Of a stretch of 64,000 bases of DNA, positions 1 to 10,332 are shown in pieces. A program made the position numbers and the translations under genes. The notes beneath the pieces were generated by a model. The model was not told the origin of the DNA, did no database searches, and saw nothing but the letters and a program-made list of their open reading frames with translations. How positions within the stretch are numbered: the stretch's first letter is position 1; each line of letters begins with the position of its first letter. Origin of the DNA: Collybia mongolica (taxonomy: Eukaryota; Basidiomycota; Agaricomycetes; Agaricales; Clitocybaceae); assembly GCA_013420905.1 (NCBI GenBank), contig JAAXNY010000008.1, positions 3,038,001 to 3,102,000 on the forward strand. The letters run 5' to 3'.

Positions 1-595
1 ATAGATGATGAATCATGATTATGGCTTTTGGTTTTGTAAATGAGATGGTAATTAGTCTCACAACAAATACAGGTGATATGTTCCTGCCTACAATCAAGGC
101 ACTCTCTAGATTGCACACAATCTTATATATTTACCTCAACTGAGCCTCAAAACTATTATGCATGCTTTGATAAGTATTTTGTAATCAACAGGCTATGGCC
201 ATGAAACTTTATTAAATTGATTTGACCTTTCCAAAATGTTCTATGAGAGGGGAGAAAGAAGAATGACACCACTTCCAGATCCCAGCAACAAATGGACACA
301 TGAGCTAGTAGTTGGAAGCCTGAGGGCACACATTATACAAATTTGATGCTGGACACTTTTTGGTCACATGACAAAATGATGTGTCTGATGGCAAATGCCG
401 CCTGCTTCTGTTTCAGGCATCTGTTCAATATTTGTCATCTTTCTCTGATTAGTCATATTTTTAGTCAGCAAAGAAAATATTAGGTCAGCAAAGCTAGGGT
501 CAAAACACCCAGCTGTTTTAATGTATAGGACAGATTTTGTGATTTTCTCCATAACCAGTAAAGCTATTAACTTTGTTTTTATATGTTTGGAATGT
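1..595. repeat. Linear copy of the fold-back repeat family
   Basis: Positions 1-380 match 38983-39334, the inner part of the left arm of the palindrome at 36.7-40.1 kb, apart from a short insertion near 21-35. Positions 381-590 match the reverse complement of that palindrome's loop. Read together, this copy is colinear with the reverse complement of the palindrome's right half plus loop, so it is an unfolded member of the same family. It is AT-rich and CpG-poor, is cut by the window start and encodes nothing recognisable. The small minus-strand ORF at 364-603 lies in the loop sequence and I do not consider it a gene. Confidence 0.8.
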
Positions 596-730
596 ACAAA
601 CATGGCTCTACAATTTCCTTGTTGAGCACATTTTTCCCACGGTCTATTTTGAGCGAAATATTAGAAATGTCCAGATTCAGCTAGTTTTGAAGGTCTGTGT
701 ATTATACCAAAGATGAACAAACATCTTATA

Positions 731-3320
731 CAGTCAAACCTGCCTTAACCCATACCTATGATAACCCATAACCTGTTAAAACCCATAGGTTTTGGGCTTC
801 CACGGACTTTGTTCGCAGGGGAATTCAAGAACCCTCCCATACTCAATAACCCATAGGCCCAGAGGTGGGTCATAACCCATACTTTACCTAAAACTGAGCC
901 CGCCGGGCAGAGGATGATCTTGTGGAGCAGTTTATAATTAGTGTCTACAATTTGAAATACATTGCCACAAATCGGAATGAGCCCAGTGATGGTTTTCCTA
1001 GCTCAACATACCATACAATGAAGAAAGTGCTCAAGGCAGGCCTCGCTCGACTAAAGGAAACAATAAAGACACGTAAAGATGCTCTCTCCACACGTCTATT
1101 CAACAAGGAACACATTTCCGAAGAAGATGAACATTGGTTGGATAACAAAGCCAATCTTGTTGATGAGGATACAGTTGTTGACCTCCTGGATAAGGCTTCC
1201 GACTATGAGCATGGACTGCAATGCTTAAATTTGCAGCAGAAAGTGCTTTTGGAGAAACTCAAGGAGTTGGGGGGAGGTATCAAAAAGGTGGCAGGCCAAA
1301 AGAGAAAGCGTACGTGCATCACTATGAGTTTGAGTATAAAATAACCCATGTGGTACTTTAGGACCTGACAAGCCTTGTAAGGTCAAGCCTCAGGCGGAAA
1401 AGCACAAGGAAAAAGAGGCCCCAGTTTTCACAAAGAAGGAAAACGCAACATTGAAACAGAAGATTGAAATCCTTGACTGGCACCACAAGCAGGGCAAGGG
1501 ACAGAGTCAAGGCAAGACTGCTGCATACTGGAATGAAACATACCCCAATCTTTGCCTGAAGCAACCAACAATCTCTGCATGGCTCAAGGATGAGGAGAAG
1601 TATTGTCAGTTGTACACTGAAGAGTTGGGCAAAGGACAAACTGGAAATGCAAAGCAGGTGAAGCAGATGGAGCATCCAGAGGTCAATGAGATGCTCGAGC
1701 TTTGGATTGCAAAAGCTATGCTGGATGAGGTTCCACTTAGTGGTGAGATCCTCAGACAGAAATGGACTTGCTTTGCAGATCTCGTGGGGGTACCAATGGA
1801 TGAGAGGCTGGTGCTGAGTGAAGGATGGCTGGAAGCACTGAAGAGGCGGTGTGGCTTGAAAAGCTTCAAACGCCATGGTGAGGCTGGCTCTGGAAGTCCA
1901 GAGGAGGTTGAAAGTGAATGTGAATGCATTCGTGAACGCATCCGCGAGCTTGTTGCAAAGCATGGTTATCGGTTGAAGGATATGTTCAATATAGATGAAA
2001 CAGGTCTTTTTTGGGCATAAGGATTGTCACTTTTGCTAAAATTCACAACTCACTGTCTTTCAGAATGCCACCAGACCAAGGACTCATGAACAAGCAATCA
2101 TCTAGAGTGAAAGGAAACAAGAAGCGACTGACATATGCATTCACAATGAATGCTGATGGCAGCGAGAAACTCCCACCTGTTATCATTGGCAAATTCGAAC
2201 GCCCACGGCCTTTTCAACACAAATTGGGTGCGCAGTTAGGATTTTATTATCGGAGCAATGCGAAGGCTTGGATGACCACAGTTCTTTATCAAGAGTGGCT
2301 TCACGACTGGGATGCAAAGTTGCGACGCAATGGGCGAAAAATTGTTTTATTTCAAGACAACTTCAGTGCACATGTCCCACCCAATGACCTTACGAACATC
2401 CATGTTGAAAACTTCTCACCAAATCTCATGGCACATGTCCAGCCAGCTGATGCAGGTATCATTCGGTGCTTCAAAGCTCATTACCGTGCCAGTTTCATGA
2501 ATCGGGCCATTGATCGGTATGACAACGACATCTCCCCTGCCCAGATTTACGACATCAACATTCTGGAAGCGATGCGTTTGGCCAACATTGCCTGGAACGA
2601 GGTTGACACGACAACAATCCGCAACTGCTGGAGGAAGACAGGAATCCTTCCTGACACACTCCTCGATCCCACCTCTTTGACTACCCCCACTGTCCCCATA
2701 TCCTCCCTCCTCAATGACAACCTCAACGATCCTATTGAAGCAGCAGAGAAGGAAGTATCTGATTCCCTATCCCATCTTGAAAGGATCGGTGTGCTGCAAC
2801 CACGGAACCGAATGGATCTGGGTGAGCTACTCAACCCAGTAAATGAACACAACCTGTATGATGAGGGAACGGAGGAGGACATTTACCAAGCAGTTTTGGA
2901 GCGATGCAAGGGAGAGCAGTATAGAGAGAAGAATGCTGGTGATGGTGTGGATGATGACGAGAGTCCCGAGGTCAAACCATCTCACCAGGAGGCACTTGCT
3001 GCCGTCTCGACCCTTTCAAAGTATGTTGCTGACCTTGATGAACCTTTTGCACGCAAGTTGGAGGTCCTTCTCACAAGCTTTGGTCGCCGGACACGCTTAG
3101 ACGCCTCCCATTCCCTTCGTCCTACAACTCTTACCGAATTTTTTGCTTTCCAAGCCACCTAGATGTCAAGTAATTATAGATATATGCATAAATACGTTAC
3201 ATTATCACTTTAGAAGCCTCATAGAGGACCCTACAACGACCTCTGGTATAACCCATAACCCTTGATAACCCATAGATTTTGGCTTCCACGAAAAGCTATG
3301 GGTTAAGGCAGGTTTGACTG
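731..3320 (+). mobile_element. pogo/Tigger-type DNA transposon, complete
   Basis: The element has perfect 24 bp terminal inverted repeats at 731-754 and 3297-3320. They begin CAGTCAAACC, and the element is flanked by TA on both sides (729-730 and 3321-3322). CAGT ends with a TA duplication are typical of the pogo branch of the Tc1/mariner superfamily. A second motif, roughly ATAACCCATA, is repeated just inside each end and may bind the transposase. The interior encodes one spliced transposase on the plus strand. It keeps many CpG dinucleotides while its surroundings have almost none, which suggests it inserted after the surrounding repeat had already decayed. Confidence 0.93.
1018..3162 (+). 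pseudogene. pogo-type transposase (CENP-B-like HTH plus DDE_1), broken donor site
   Basis: The model is 1018-1309, 1362-2016 and 2064-3162, 681 residues. The open frame reaches back to about 898 without an upstream ATG, so ATG 1018 is the first usable start. The first part is charged. The middle part (1451-1950) looks like the paired CENP-B/Tc5-type helix-turn-helix. The DDE_1 domain follows: DETGLFW at the end of exon 2, then FQDNFSAH and HVQPADAGII in exon 3. About 30 residues separate the second and third Asp, as in pogo/Fot1 enzymes. Intron 1 (1310-1361) has GTACGT...TTTAG. Intron 2 (2017-2063) ends CTTTCAG and has a CTAAA branch-like site, but it begins ATAAGG where GTAAGG is expected. 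This single G-to-A change at a CpG leaves an in-frame TAA at 2018-2020. Without correct splicing the protein stops just after the first catalytic Asp. Confidence 0.85.
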
Positions 3321-3322
3321 TA

Positions 3323-5060
3323 ACAACAATGACCCTTACCAAACATGACCCTTGTGGGAAATTATCCTAAACATTGGAAAAATCAACAACTACTACTATA
3401 TTTACCTGAAATACAAAGAGGATTGAATTCTCTATTTATTGACATATGTCACATGATCTATTCCATCACATAAGCATACCAAATACATGACAACAATCTG
3501 AATGCTCATTTAGTGTCCATGATCCTGGGAAAAGTAAGTTCTGATGGTTTTTGTGCACAGGCATTGCTTGTTTGCTTGGTAACATTTTCCCATGGTCACA
3601 TGACCTCTATAAACTATCATCTACATTGTTTCTAGTCATTTACAACTTTCTGAATGTGGAATGGACTTATTTCTCCTAAGAAAAGAAATAAAGAATGAGT
3701 ACCTGCCACACAGTGTGTTGGCCCACTCCACCCAAGTATTATTTGGGCATTTGGACAGTTTGTGAAATCTGGAAACTAACAAAGGTTGGAAAATTGGAAA
3801 ATTTAGGAATGGTAAAATTTGGCAATTGGAGGAAAGGGAAATTTGGACATTAGCAGAATTTGAAACTTCAATATATAGCCATGGGGTGCTGGGAACCTGG
3901 ACAAATAGAGAGTTGGGCATTAGCAGAATATGAAGAACTAGAGGATTAGTAAATGGAAATTGACAAATTGTGAGAACATGGCATTGACAGTATTTAGAGG
4001 ATTGGAGATTTGGAGAATTTAGAAATTTAGGATTGAAGAAAACTGAAGAATAGTATTATCTGGTCATTTGCATATTGAAAATTTGAAATAACAAACCCTG
4101 GAGATTAGTAGAATCTGGATATTTGAACATTTGGGGACTTGGAAAATTAGTGAATGTAGAAATTAGAGAAAATTGAAAGCTGAGAATTAGTAGAACCTGG
4201 ACATTTGGACATTTGGTGAGATCTAGACATTAATATTGATGTTGATTATGAACTAAGCACATGAGGTATTACAGCCTATTCAACTGGCAGGCACAGCAAC
4301 CTACTACCACTAGTTAAGAGAAAATAAGCCATCAGAGTGGAGATTTACAATCATGTTGTTCTCTAGGCCAGGTCTGAAAGTCTTGACTGAGGATACCTGC
4401 AGTCAAATAGTATTGCATTGTATCTATCAATGTCCATTTTTCACTATTCCAATGTTCCTAAATTCTCCAAATAAATTCTGTCAGTTTCTAATTCTTACTA
4501 TTTCTAAATTTCCATTTACTAGTTATCCAAGTTTCCAAATTCTGCTAATTTCCAATTCCCAAGTTCCCAGCACCCCATATATCCAACTTCACAAATGTCC
4601 AAATATATAGGTTTGCTAATTCTTAGTTTTCAATTTTCTCTACTTTCTACATTCACTAGCTTTGAATCTACTAATCTCTGATTTTCACTATTTCTAAATA
4701 CCTAAATTCTCTGATTCTCCAACCCTCTAAATTCTGTTCATTTCCAATTTTCACTAATTCTAAATTTCTATTTACCAGTTTTCCAAGCCTCTAAATTCTG
4801 CCAATTTCCAATTTTCAAATTTCCCAAGTTCCCAGCATCCCATATATCCAATGTGTTATATACCCTTACTGGGGCTGCTTTAAATATTTGCAGGATGGAT
4901 TTCGTGATGAATGGTCGACAACATGTGAATTGCAAGTGATTTGTGAAAAACTGACCCTGGCCTGAGTGGAGCAGGTTATGTCATAGGAATATTTCGATAA
5001 ATAATTCAGGGACGGTCACGTCACACCAAGCCGTGGACCCCAACTGATGAAATCAAATTG
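3323..5060. repeat. AT-rich degenerate minisatellite tracts in inverted orientation
   Basis: No gene is visible here. From about 3760 to 4215 the plus strand is a run of degenerate short units built around GAAAATTTGGACATT. From about 4430 to 4860 the same units occur on the other strand. The blocks around 3837-3907 and 4538-4611 are near-matching inverted copies, including the segment with GGGGTGCTGGGAACCTGG and its complement. The whole resembles a decayed fold-back with its centre near 4230-4300. The ORFs at 3636-3920 and 4353-4610 only translate the repeat. Confidence 0.6.
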
Positions 5061-5078
5061 AAAAACACGAAATAGACC

Positions 5079-5378
5079 ATGGTCCCGGTACCCTTGGTAT
5101 CCAAGAGCACCAATAACTTTGCTAAGGATTCAGAGCATAGCATCACCATCGATTTCTCCACTTACCCGACAAAATTCACAAGAGAAATCAACCCTGAAAC
5201 TGCCTCGTTGCTGAGCAAATCAGTGGGCCAGTCTGATATATACCATGCAATGGAGCCTAATGACGATTCTTCCACAAGAATAAAGATCCTCATCGTTGTA
5301 CCATGTGGTGGTGGAACATGTATCAACACTTGCACTGAACACATTGGTAACGACTTGGCGGGTTTGATTTTTGGGTGA
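5079..5378 (+). pseudogene. Partial duplicate of the C-terminal part of the adjacent MYND protein
   Basis: The 99-codon frame aligns with the last roughly 100 residues of the gene ending at 8043. Shared features are a P-T-[KR]-F segment followed by an I-[NG]-P turn, and a VPCGGGT or VQCGGQT turn followed by [CF]-E-[HY]-I. There is no MYND finger or N-terminal region, and the frame ends early in the equivalent of the AGLIF/ARLMF segment. I infer a truncated second copy of this gene family left upstream of the intact one, with considerable divergence. It could instead be the 3' exon of an older, mostly deleted paralogue. Confidence 0.6.
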
Positions 5379-5807
5379 AATTACGGAAGATCTCGACTTG
5401 AATCTTACCTGAAGATGAAATTATAAAGGGTTGGCAGGGGTTGGCCGTCTCTGGTAATTAAAAAAAAAATTCGGTTAAATTCGCTTTACGTGGTGGGACT
5501 TCGGACTCACCACGTGCACATGGGCGCAAATTGCGTGTGTCGCACAAGCACTGCGCGGAACCTGACACAGGTAATTTTGTTTTTCTATTACTATCAGGGA
5601 CAGTAACATGAAGCTTGAAGCTTGAAGTGAAGAGACATTCTAAACATCTTATGAATGTAATAAAGATGCAATGGTTCGAATTCCTACAGTTCCACCGTTT
5701 TTGCCCGATTTCGTCTTAGTCTAAGTGTGGTGCAGTGGACGTATTCTGCCAAAAAATACACGTCATATGGAACGGATCGTTGGATGTGAGGACTTCACAT
5801 ACGTAAT

Positions 5808-5843
5808 ATGAACTGTGCATGTGGAGGAGCATTTACCATTTAA
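5808..5843 (+). promoter_or_regulatory. Possible uORF upstream of the MYND gene
   Basis: An ATG at 5808 opens an 11-codon frame that closes at 5843, well before the first in-frame ATG of the MYND gene (5998). The main frame itself is open from about 5815 but has no ATG before 5998. If transcription starts upstream of 5808, this short frame would be met first by scanning ribosomes. The transcription start is not known. Confidence 0.25.
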
Positions 5844-5997
5844 CCTTTTCCATGAGATTCATAATGGCACCGACTCGCACGTTTACAACCCATTTATTCA
5901 TCCTCTGCCAGAACTCCCAGTTCTTAAAACCTCTCCGCGACACAACAGCCCACTCATAAAACTAAACGACACTCACGAAGAAACTCGAAGCTTGGAT

Positions 5998-8043
5998 ATG
6001 AACACTGCCGCCAACATTCCACAGGAATCCCTCCCCCCCGCGATCGAGGTGAATAGACTAAATTGTACCTTGGAAATATGCGCTAAGGACTTCTTTGAGG
6101 CCTTGGTTGCAAAAGCCGCGGCGTATTCCCGTGATGACCTCGAGCGTTTGATTGACACGATCCATGATCAGCAGCGGGATGTAGCACAACACTCTCACAT
6201 ACTCCAGCTCTTTTTGGGTTATTTAACAGAGAGGGATCCATTCTCAAATAGCGCCGCTCAACAACGGGCTGAAGATTTTTCTGAAATAGCACTTCGCGGC
6301 GTCCACATGGTCCTACAGACGCTGGAATCAGTCAAGATATCCGGTGACAGCCGTACCTTCCTCGCCCAACTATTCACAAATTCGTGGCCCGATATTTGGT
6401 ATTGGACAAGTTACCTACATTCTCTGATTGATACACGTCCGATAGCGATTGAGCGGTCGAGGCTAGCCATTGGCATCATCAAGGGGATATGTGATGAATT
6501 CCAAAAGAGCTCAGCAGATCATGCCATCGCCTCAACTCCAGGTGTATGTTCAATGGTTGCTGATATCTTTGTTCAGCAATCCGAACGGGACCCGACAGAC
6601 AAACTCCTTCCACCCGACTGTTACAGTGTTTGCGAATTACTGCTTCGCCTACTTAAGCCAGATACAGAAGCAGTGGACATTAAAGACGTGTTCAACACAC
6701 CTACAGGTAGTGGAAAAACCTCAACTGCATTGTTGGTCTTGATACGAAAGTCAACAAGGGAAGGTACACCGTGGATGGCTCTGCTTCCAATAGTCGTCTT
6801 CCTTGCGGTGATATTACCAGACCATGCACCAACTCTTGGCAACGCCCTTCTATCAAATAACGCGATTGATGTAGTTTGCTGCGCATTAATCCTTCACAGC
6901 TCTCGCAGCCCCCCACGTTCGCCACCACTTCTCAAGAGTTTCCACTTGTGCTTGGCTACCTGCTTGCAATACCTGGCTAGTGTAATGGTACGAGTGGATG
7001 GCCATATTTGGATCCCCCAGATTGCCCATGCCAGAGTTATTACCTCGCTCTTGAAGTGTGCATGCTTGAAAGTCGACGAAATTGACAAGCAGGCTATCAT
7101 TGTTGTACAGCTGCTGACAAGACACACAATTTATCGCTCCCTACTCAGAGTCTTGCAAAAGGCATTGAAGGGCTCCAGCTTTTCCGTAATTGAAGACCAG
7201 GTACCCAAGGAACGTACCTTCTGGAAACATTGGACAACATTCAAATCCTTGTTTGAGGAGAGACTGGCGCTCAAAGCAATTTTCAACGATGACAAACGAT
7301 ACGCGCCATCTTGTCATTCAAAACAAGTACGTATTGATTTCCAAAACAAAGTTGTTGCAGATTAAGCTGACTTTACTTTTAATTTGCGTTTTTAAGTGTC
7401 TTAGTGTCGAAGCTCCTAGCTACCCTATGATTTGTAGCAACTGTCTGGATGCCTATTACTGCTCAAAAGCTTGCCAAAAGCGCGACTGGAGGCATGGGGG
7501 ACACCGTGATCATTGTAAAAGCACCTGTCAAGACCGGATAGGTGTGTTGTACTTAATCACATTGCCGTCCGCGTCATGGTTACTTAAATCTCTTGTGGTG
7601 ATTTAGAGCAAAAGAAGTCCATAATCTCCGCCCGGGACCAGGAGTTCTTCTACTTCTTAGCAATGGCCGAGCTCGGGGGCGACACAACGAATCGGCTCAG
7701 CGGCCAGACCTCGCCCGTTATGTTTGTATGCACCGAATACACCAAGGAGCGTAGCGTGTTGGTCGATCTTTCCTCTATCCCAACTCGATTTTCGACAGAT
7801 ATTGGCCCTGATATTATCTCCATGCTGGACAAAACATCCCAATCTCCGACCAGGCCCGATACGGATGCATTGGATCTCGCCGAGTTAAAACTCTTCGTCC
7901 AAGTGCAATGTGGTGGTCAAACGCGTGTGAATGCTAGCTTTGAATATATCACTAACAGGCAGGCACGCTTGATGTTCGACCAGGGCACTCCAAAGTTAGA
8001 CCGTGAATGGTTCCGAGGACCCAATTCGAAGATTAACGTTTAG
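5998..8043 (+). CDS. MYND-type zinc-finger protein
   Basis: The model is 5998-7326, 7397-7541 and 7607-8043, 636 residues; both introns have GT-AG ends and keep the frame. Residues 1-440 are mostly helical, armadillo-like sequence, as is common in the large fungal family of MYND proteins. The finger lies at the exon 1/2 junction. It has a first Cys pair CHSKQC formed across the intron, then CSNC, YCSKAC, a QKRDW motif and a final H...GGHRDHC. The first pair has four intervening residues instead of the usual two, which may mean the intron edge is slightly off. MYND fingers bind proline-rich partners, and the cellular role of this fungal family is not established. A conserved C-terminal module (about 7660-8043) is also present as the decayed fragment at 5079-5378. 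Confidence 0.8.
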
Positions 8044-9203
8044 TTGACGTGGAGGTGATACTCGTTACGTAAAAACCGAATGGCATTGTAGTTCAAGTTT
8101 TAATCTGCTCTCCTTGTACTCTTGTACTTTTGACCATTTTGAAATTTTGTTGCGAAGATCGACGGCCCATGTAACGGTGCATCGATTCCGTGTACGACAT
8201 GATATATATTCGAGAAGTGAGACGAAGGTAGGTCGACCCAAACAGCGCAAGCGCACGAGGGCTTTAGATGGGGTTTTATTCCGCGTCTTCCAGTGTCTTC
8301 GATAACCTTTGATCCATTTCAAAAATTGGTGTTGATATCACGGCCAAAATGGGTTCTTTTCACGCTATAACTGGCGGACTTTGACCGCTCATTGCACAAT
8401 GCGGATTCGTGCTCCGTGATCTGAGCCATTGAGAGTGAAAGAGATAACGCGAACGGCGAAAGGAAATCTAGGACCTCGCTCAATCATCTGGGAAAAGTAT
8501 GGTATGACAATTTAATTCACCTAGTTCTGAACACCTTCTCAGTATTATCCTTAAGAGATTCGATGGGAGCATCGTGTCCCTATCTTCAATCCCCCAAAGC
8601 TTCGACGCTCTGTCCGGTTCGGGGAACGGGAGGCCGATGTAACCTAACTGTCAATATAATTATCGCGCATAATAGCTTCGGAAACCTCAAGGTACAGTCA
8701 GTTGGCTTGGCAAGGAATAAAAACGAGTTCCAAGGTACACACTATTAGATCAGAGAAGTGCCAGAACTGTGAACGCCGAATTGTCATTTATTGCTTCCTC
8801 ATGAGAGTTGTTTCGCCAAACTAGCAAGCAAATTCTTGCTTTCTGAGTAGTAAAGTAGTAATCCTGCACGTAAGTCAGAAACGTAGTAGTAGATCTCTAG
8901 GATTCCGTTCCACAAGGCTGGTGTCGAGATTACTGCCAAGTCATCAAAGTTTTGCAGAGCTCAACAGTGGCGGACCGGGTAACAGTGAAACCGGCACGTG
9001 CACTTTCTGATAGTTTGTTTCCTTTGAGCCCATTGTGATGAACATCGCCATCCCCTAGCTTGTAACTTCAACTGAACGAATTTTTTTGCGACTTACTTCG
9101 AACATGGGCCACGCAAGCTGAATGAAATTCTACGAACAGAAGGAAGAAGCCCATATAATTGAAACAACATTTTGGCCAATTGAAAGCGAAGACATCGTCT
9201 CAG
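8044..9203. other. Region without a resolved gene
   Basis: No complete gene can be supported. A short coding-like stretch at about 8549-8640 (frame reading ...SIVSLSSIPQSFDALSGSG) follows a plausible acceptor, CTTCTCAG. It may be an upstream exon of the small gene at 9204-9882 or a leftover of another gene. The remainder has stops in all frames. Confidence 0.4.
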
Positions 9204-9882
9204 GACGACTGTGATCCCAAGTCCCCCAGTGAACCGAATCCGACGCAGAAGCTTCTACGAGCGCGTGAGGTGTACGGAAGGATTACTTGGTCTCATTAGG
9301 CGAATCAGTGGGCGGAAAAATACTGGGTTCCAATGGCAGGAACATTCCGATTATTGTTGGTGTTTTCCGACGACATCGGTACGTACCTGCATAGGCGGCG
9401 CTTGCAGTATGGCTTAGACTGTGCCTCGAGTTGAGGCCCGAGGATTTTGTGTGCGGCTTCACTACTGTTAGATGCCCAAAGATTCCTTGTCAAGATGGAT
9501 TTGAATGATAAAAAACCGTTTACAAGACGCATTCGGACAATGAAAACCCGGAGATCTGGTAAGTCCCTCTCGATTGATAGTAAGGCATGTTCACTAAGTC
9601 CAACTTTCAATAGGTATCTTGTTTCTCGGCCCTTCTAGCCTTTTGGGCATACTTTGTAACATACTCATGAGTTGTATTGCAAGCGCACCCATTTTCTTTT
9701 TTGGATCTAAAGACAAATTTTGGTCAATCTGGCTGAGCCGATCACGTTTCACGTTTCTTTTTCGTCTCGACGGACCGGAGGGCAAACTTGAGGTGAGCTA
9801 GTTGACCAGGGTCCGTACTTCATACTCAGAATCTTCTGTGCAGCTTATAAAGTGGAAGACCAAAAAGCACTATCCGGGCTGA
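9204..9882 (+). CDS. Unrecognised small multi-exon gene, 5' end unresolved
   Basis: Five exons join in one frame with GT-AG introns: 9204-9269, 9300-9378, 9472-9558, 9614-9792 and 9844-9882 (TGA). This gives 149 residues. The first exon follows an acceptor (GTCTCAG) and has no ATG, so upstream exons must exist; ATG 9333 is an alternative start. The product begins acidic and Pro-rich and has a Lys/Arg-rich centre (KKPFTRRIRTMKTRR). A hydrophobic stretch encoded at about 9620-9700 (GPSSLLGILCNI...) could be one membrane segment. The tail is basic. I recognise no family. The first intron is only 30 nt, which is short even for a fungus. Support is splice consistency only. Confidence 0.4.
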
Positions 9883-10282
9883 GAATGAAACAATTTTGCC
9901 ATGAAACAGTTCATCATCAAGGGCGGTAGAAGTCCCTAAGGTGAGGAGCGTATTAACGCCCCTTGACGTCCTCCATGTGATTCCACGACCTCAATATTCA
10001 AGAAGCACCCAGGTGTCAATTAGATCTCCTGTGGGTCATTATACTCTTATCATACGGCCCCTCTCCCAAGCTCTAAATTGACAGCTCGGAGCACATGAAT
10101 TGTACCTGCACTCTGCGGTAGGAGCGTTTTTGTCCTTGGCGCTGATCACAGCCCCAGTCTAGGGCCTTCCTGACGGATCCATGTCCATTTTACATCGACA
10201 TTTGTGCCTTAGGTATCGTACCTGCTCTCGTGGATGCAGCTGCTGACATGGAACCGTTAGTATCGGGATGTATGTTGGAGGA

Positions 10283-10290
10283 TATTTAAA
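10283..10290 (+). promoter_or_regulatory. TATA-like box before the GH51 gene
   Basis: TATTTAAA lies 43 bp upstream of the GH51 start codon, in a stretch otherwise free of ORFs (9883-10332). The spacing would give a very short leader. This is a sequence match only. Confidence 0.3.
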
Positions 10291-10332
10291 GGAGAAGAAA
10301 ATGACCTTGTTCGGATTGAGCGATAACCCACC

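Noticed and set aside
1..5060. RIP (repeat-induced point mutation) as cause of CpG loss
   Set aside because: Losses are at CpG in either orientation and not the CpA bias of classical RIP, and the sequence is not saturated with stops. Methyl-CpG deamination is the simpler reading.
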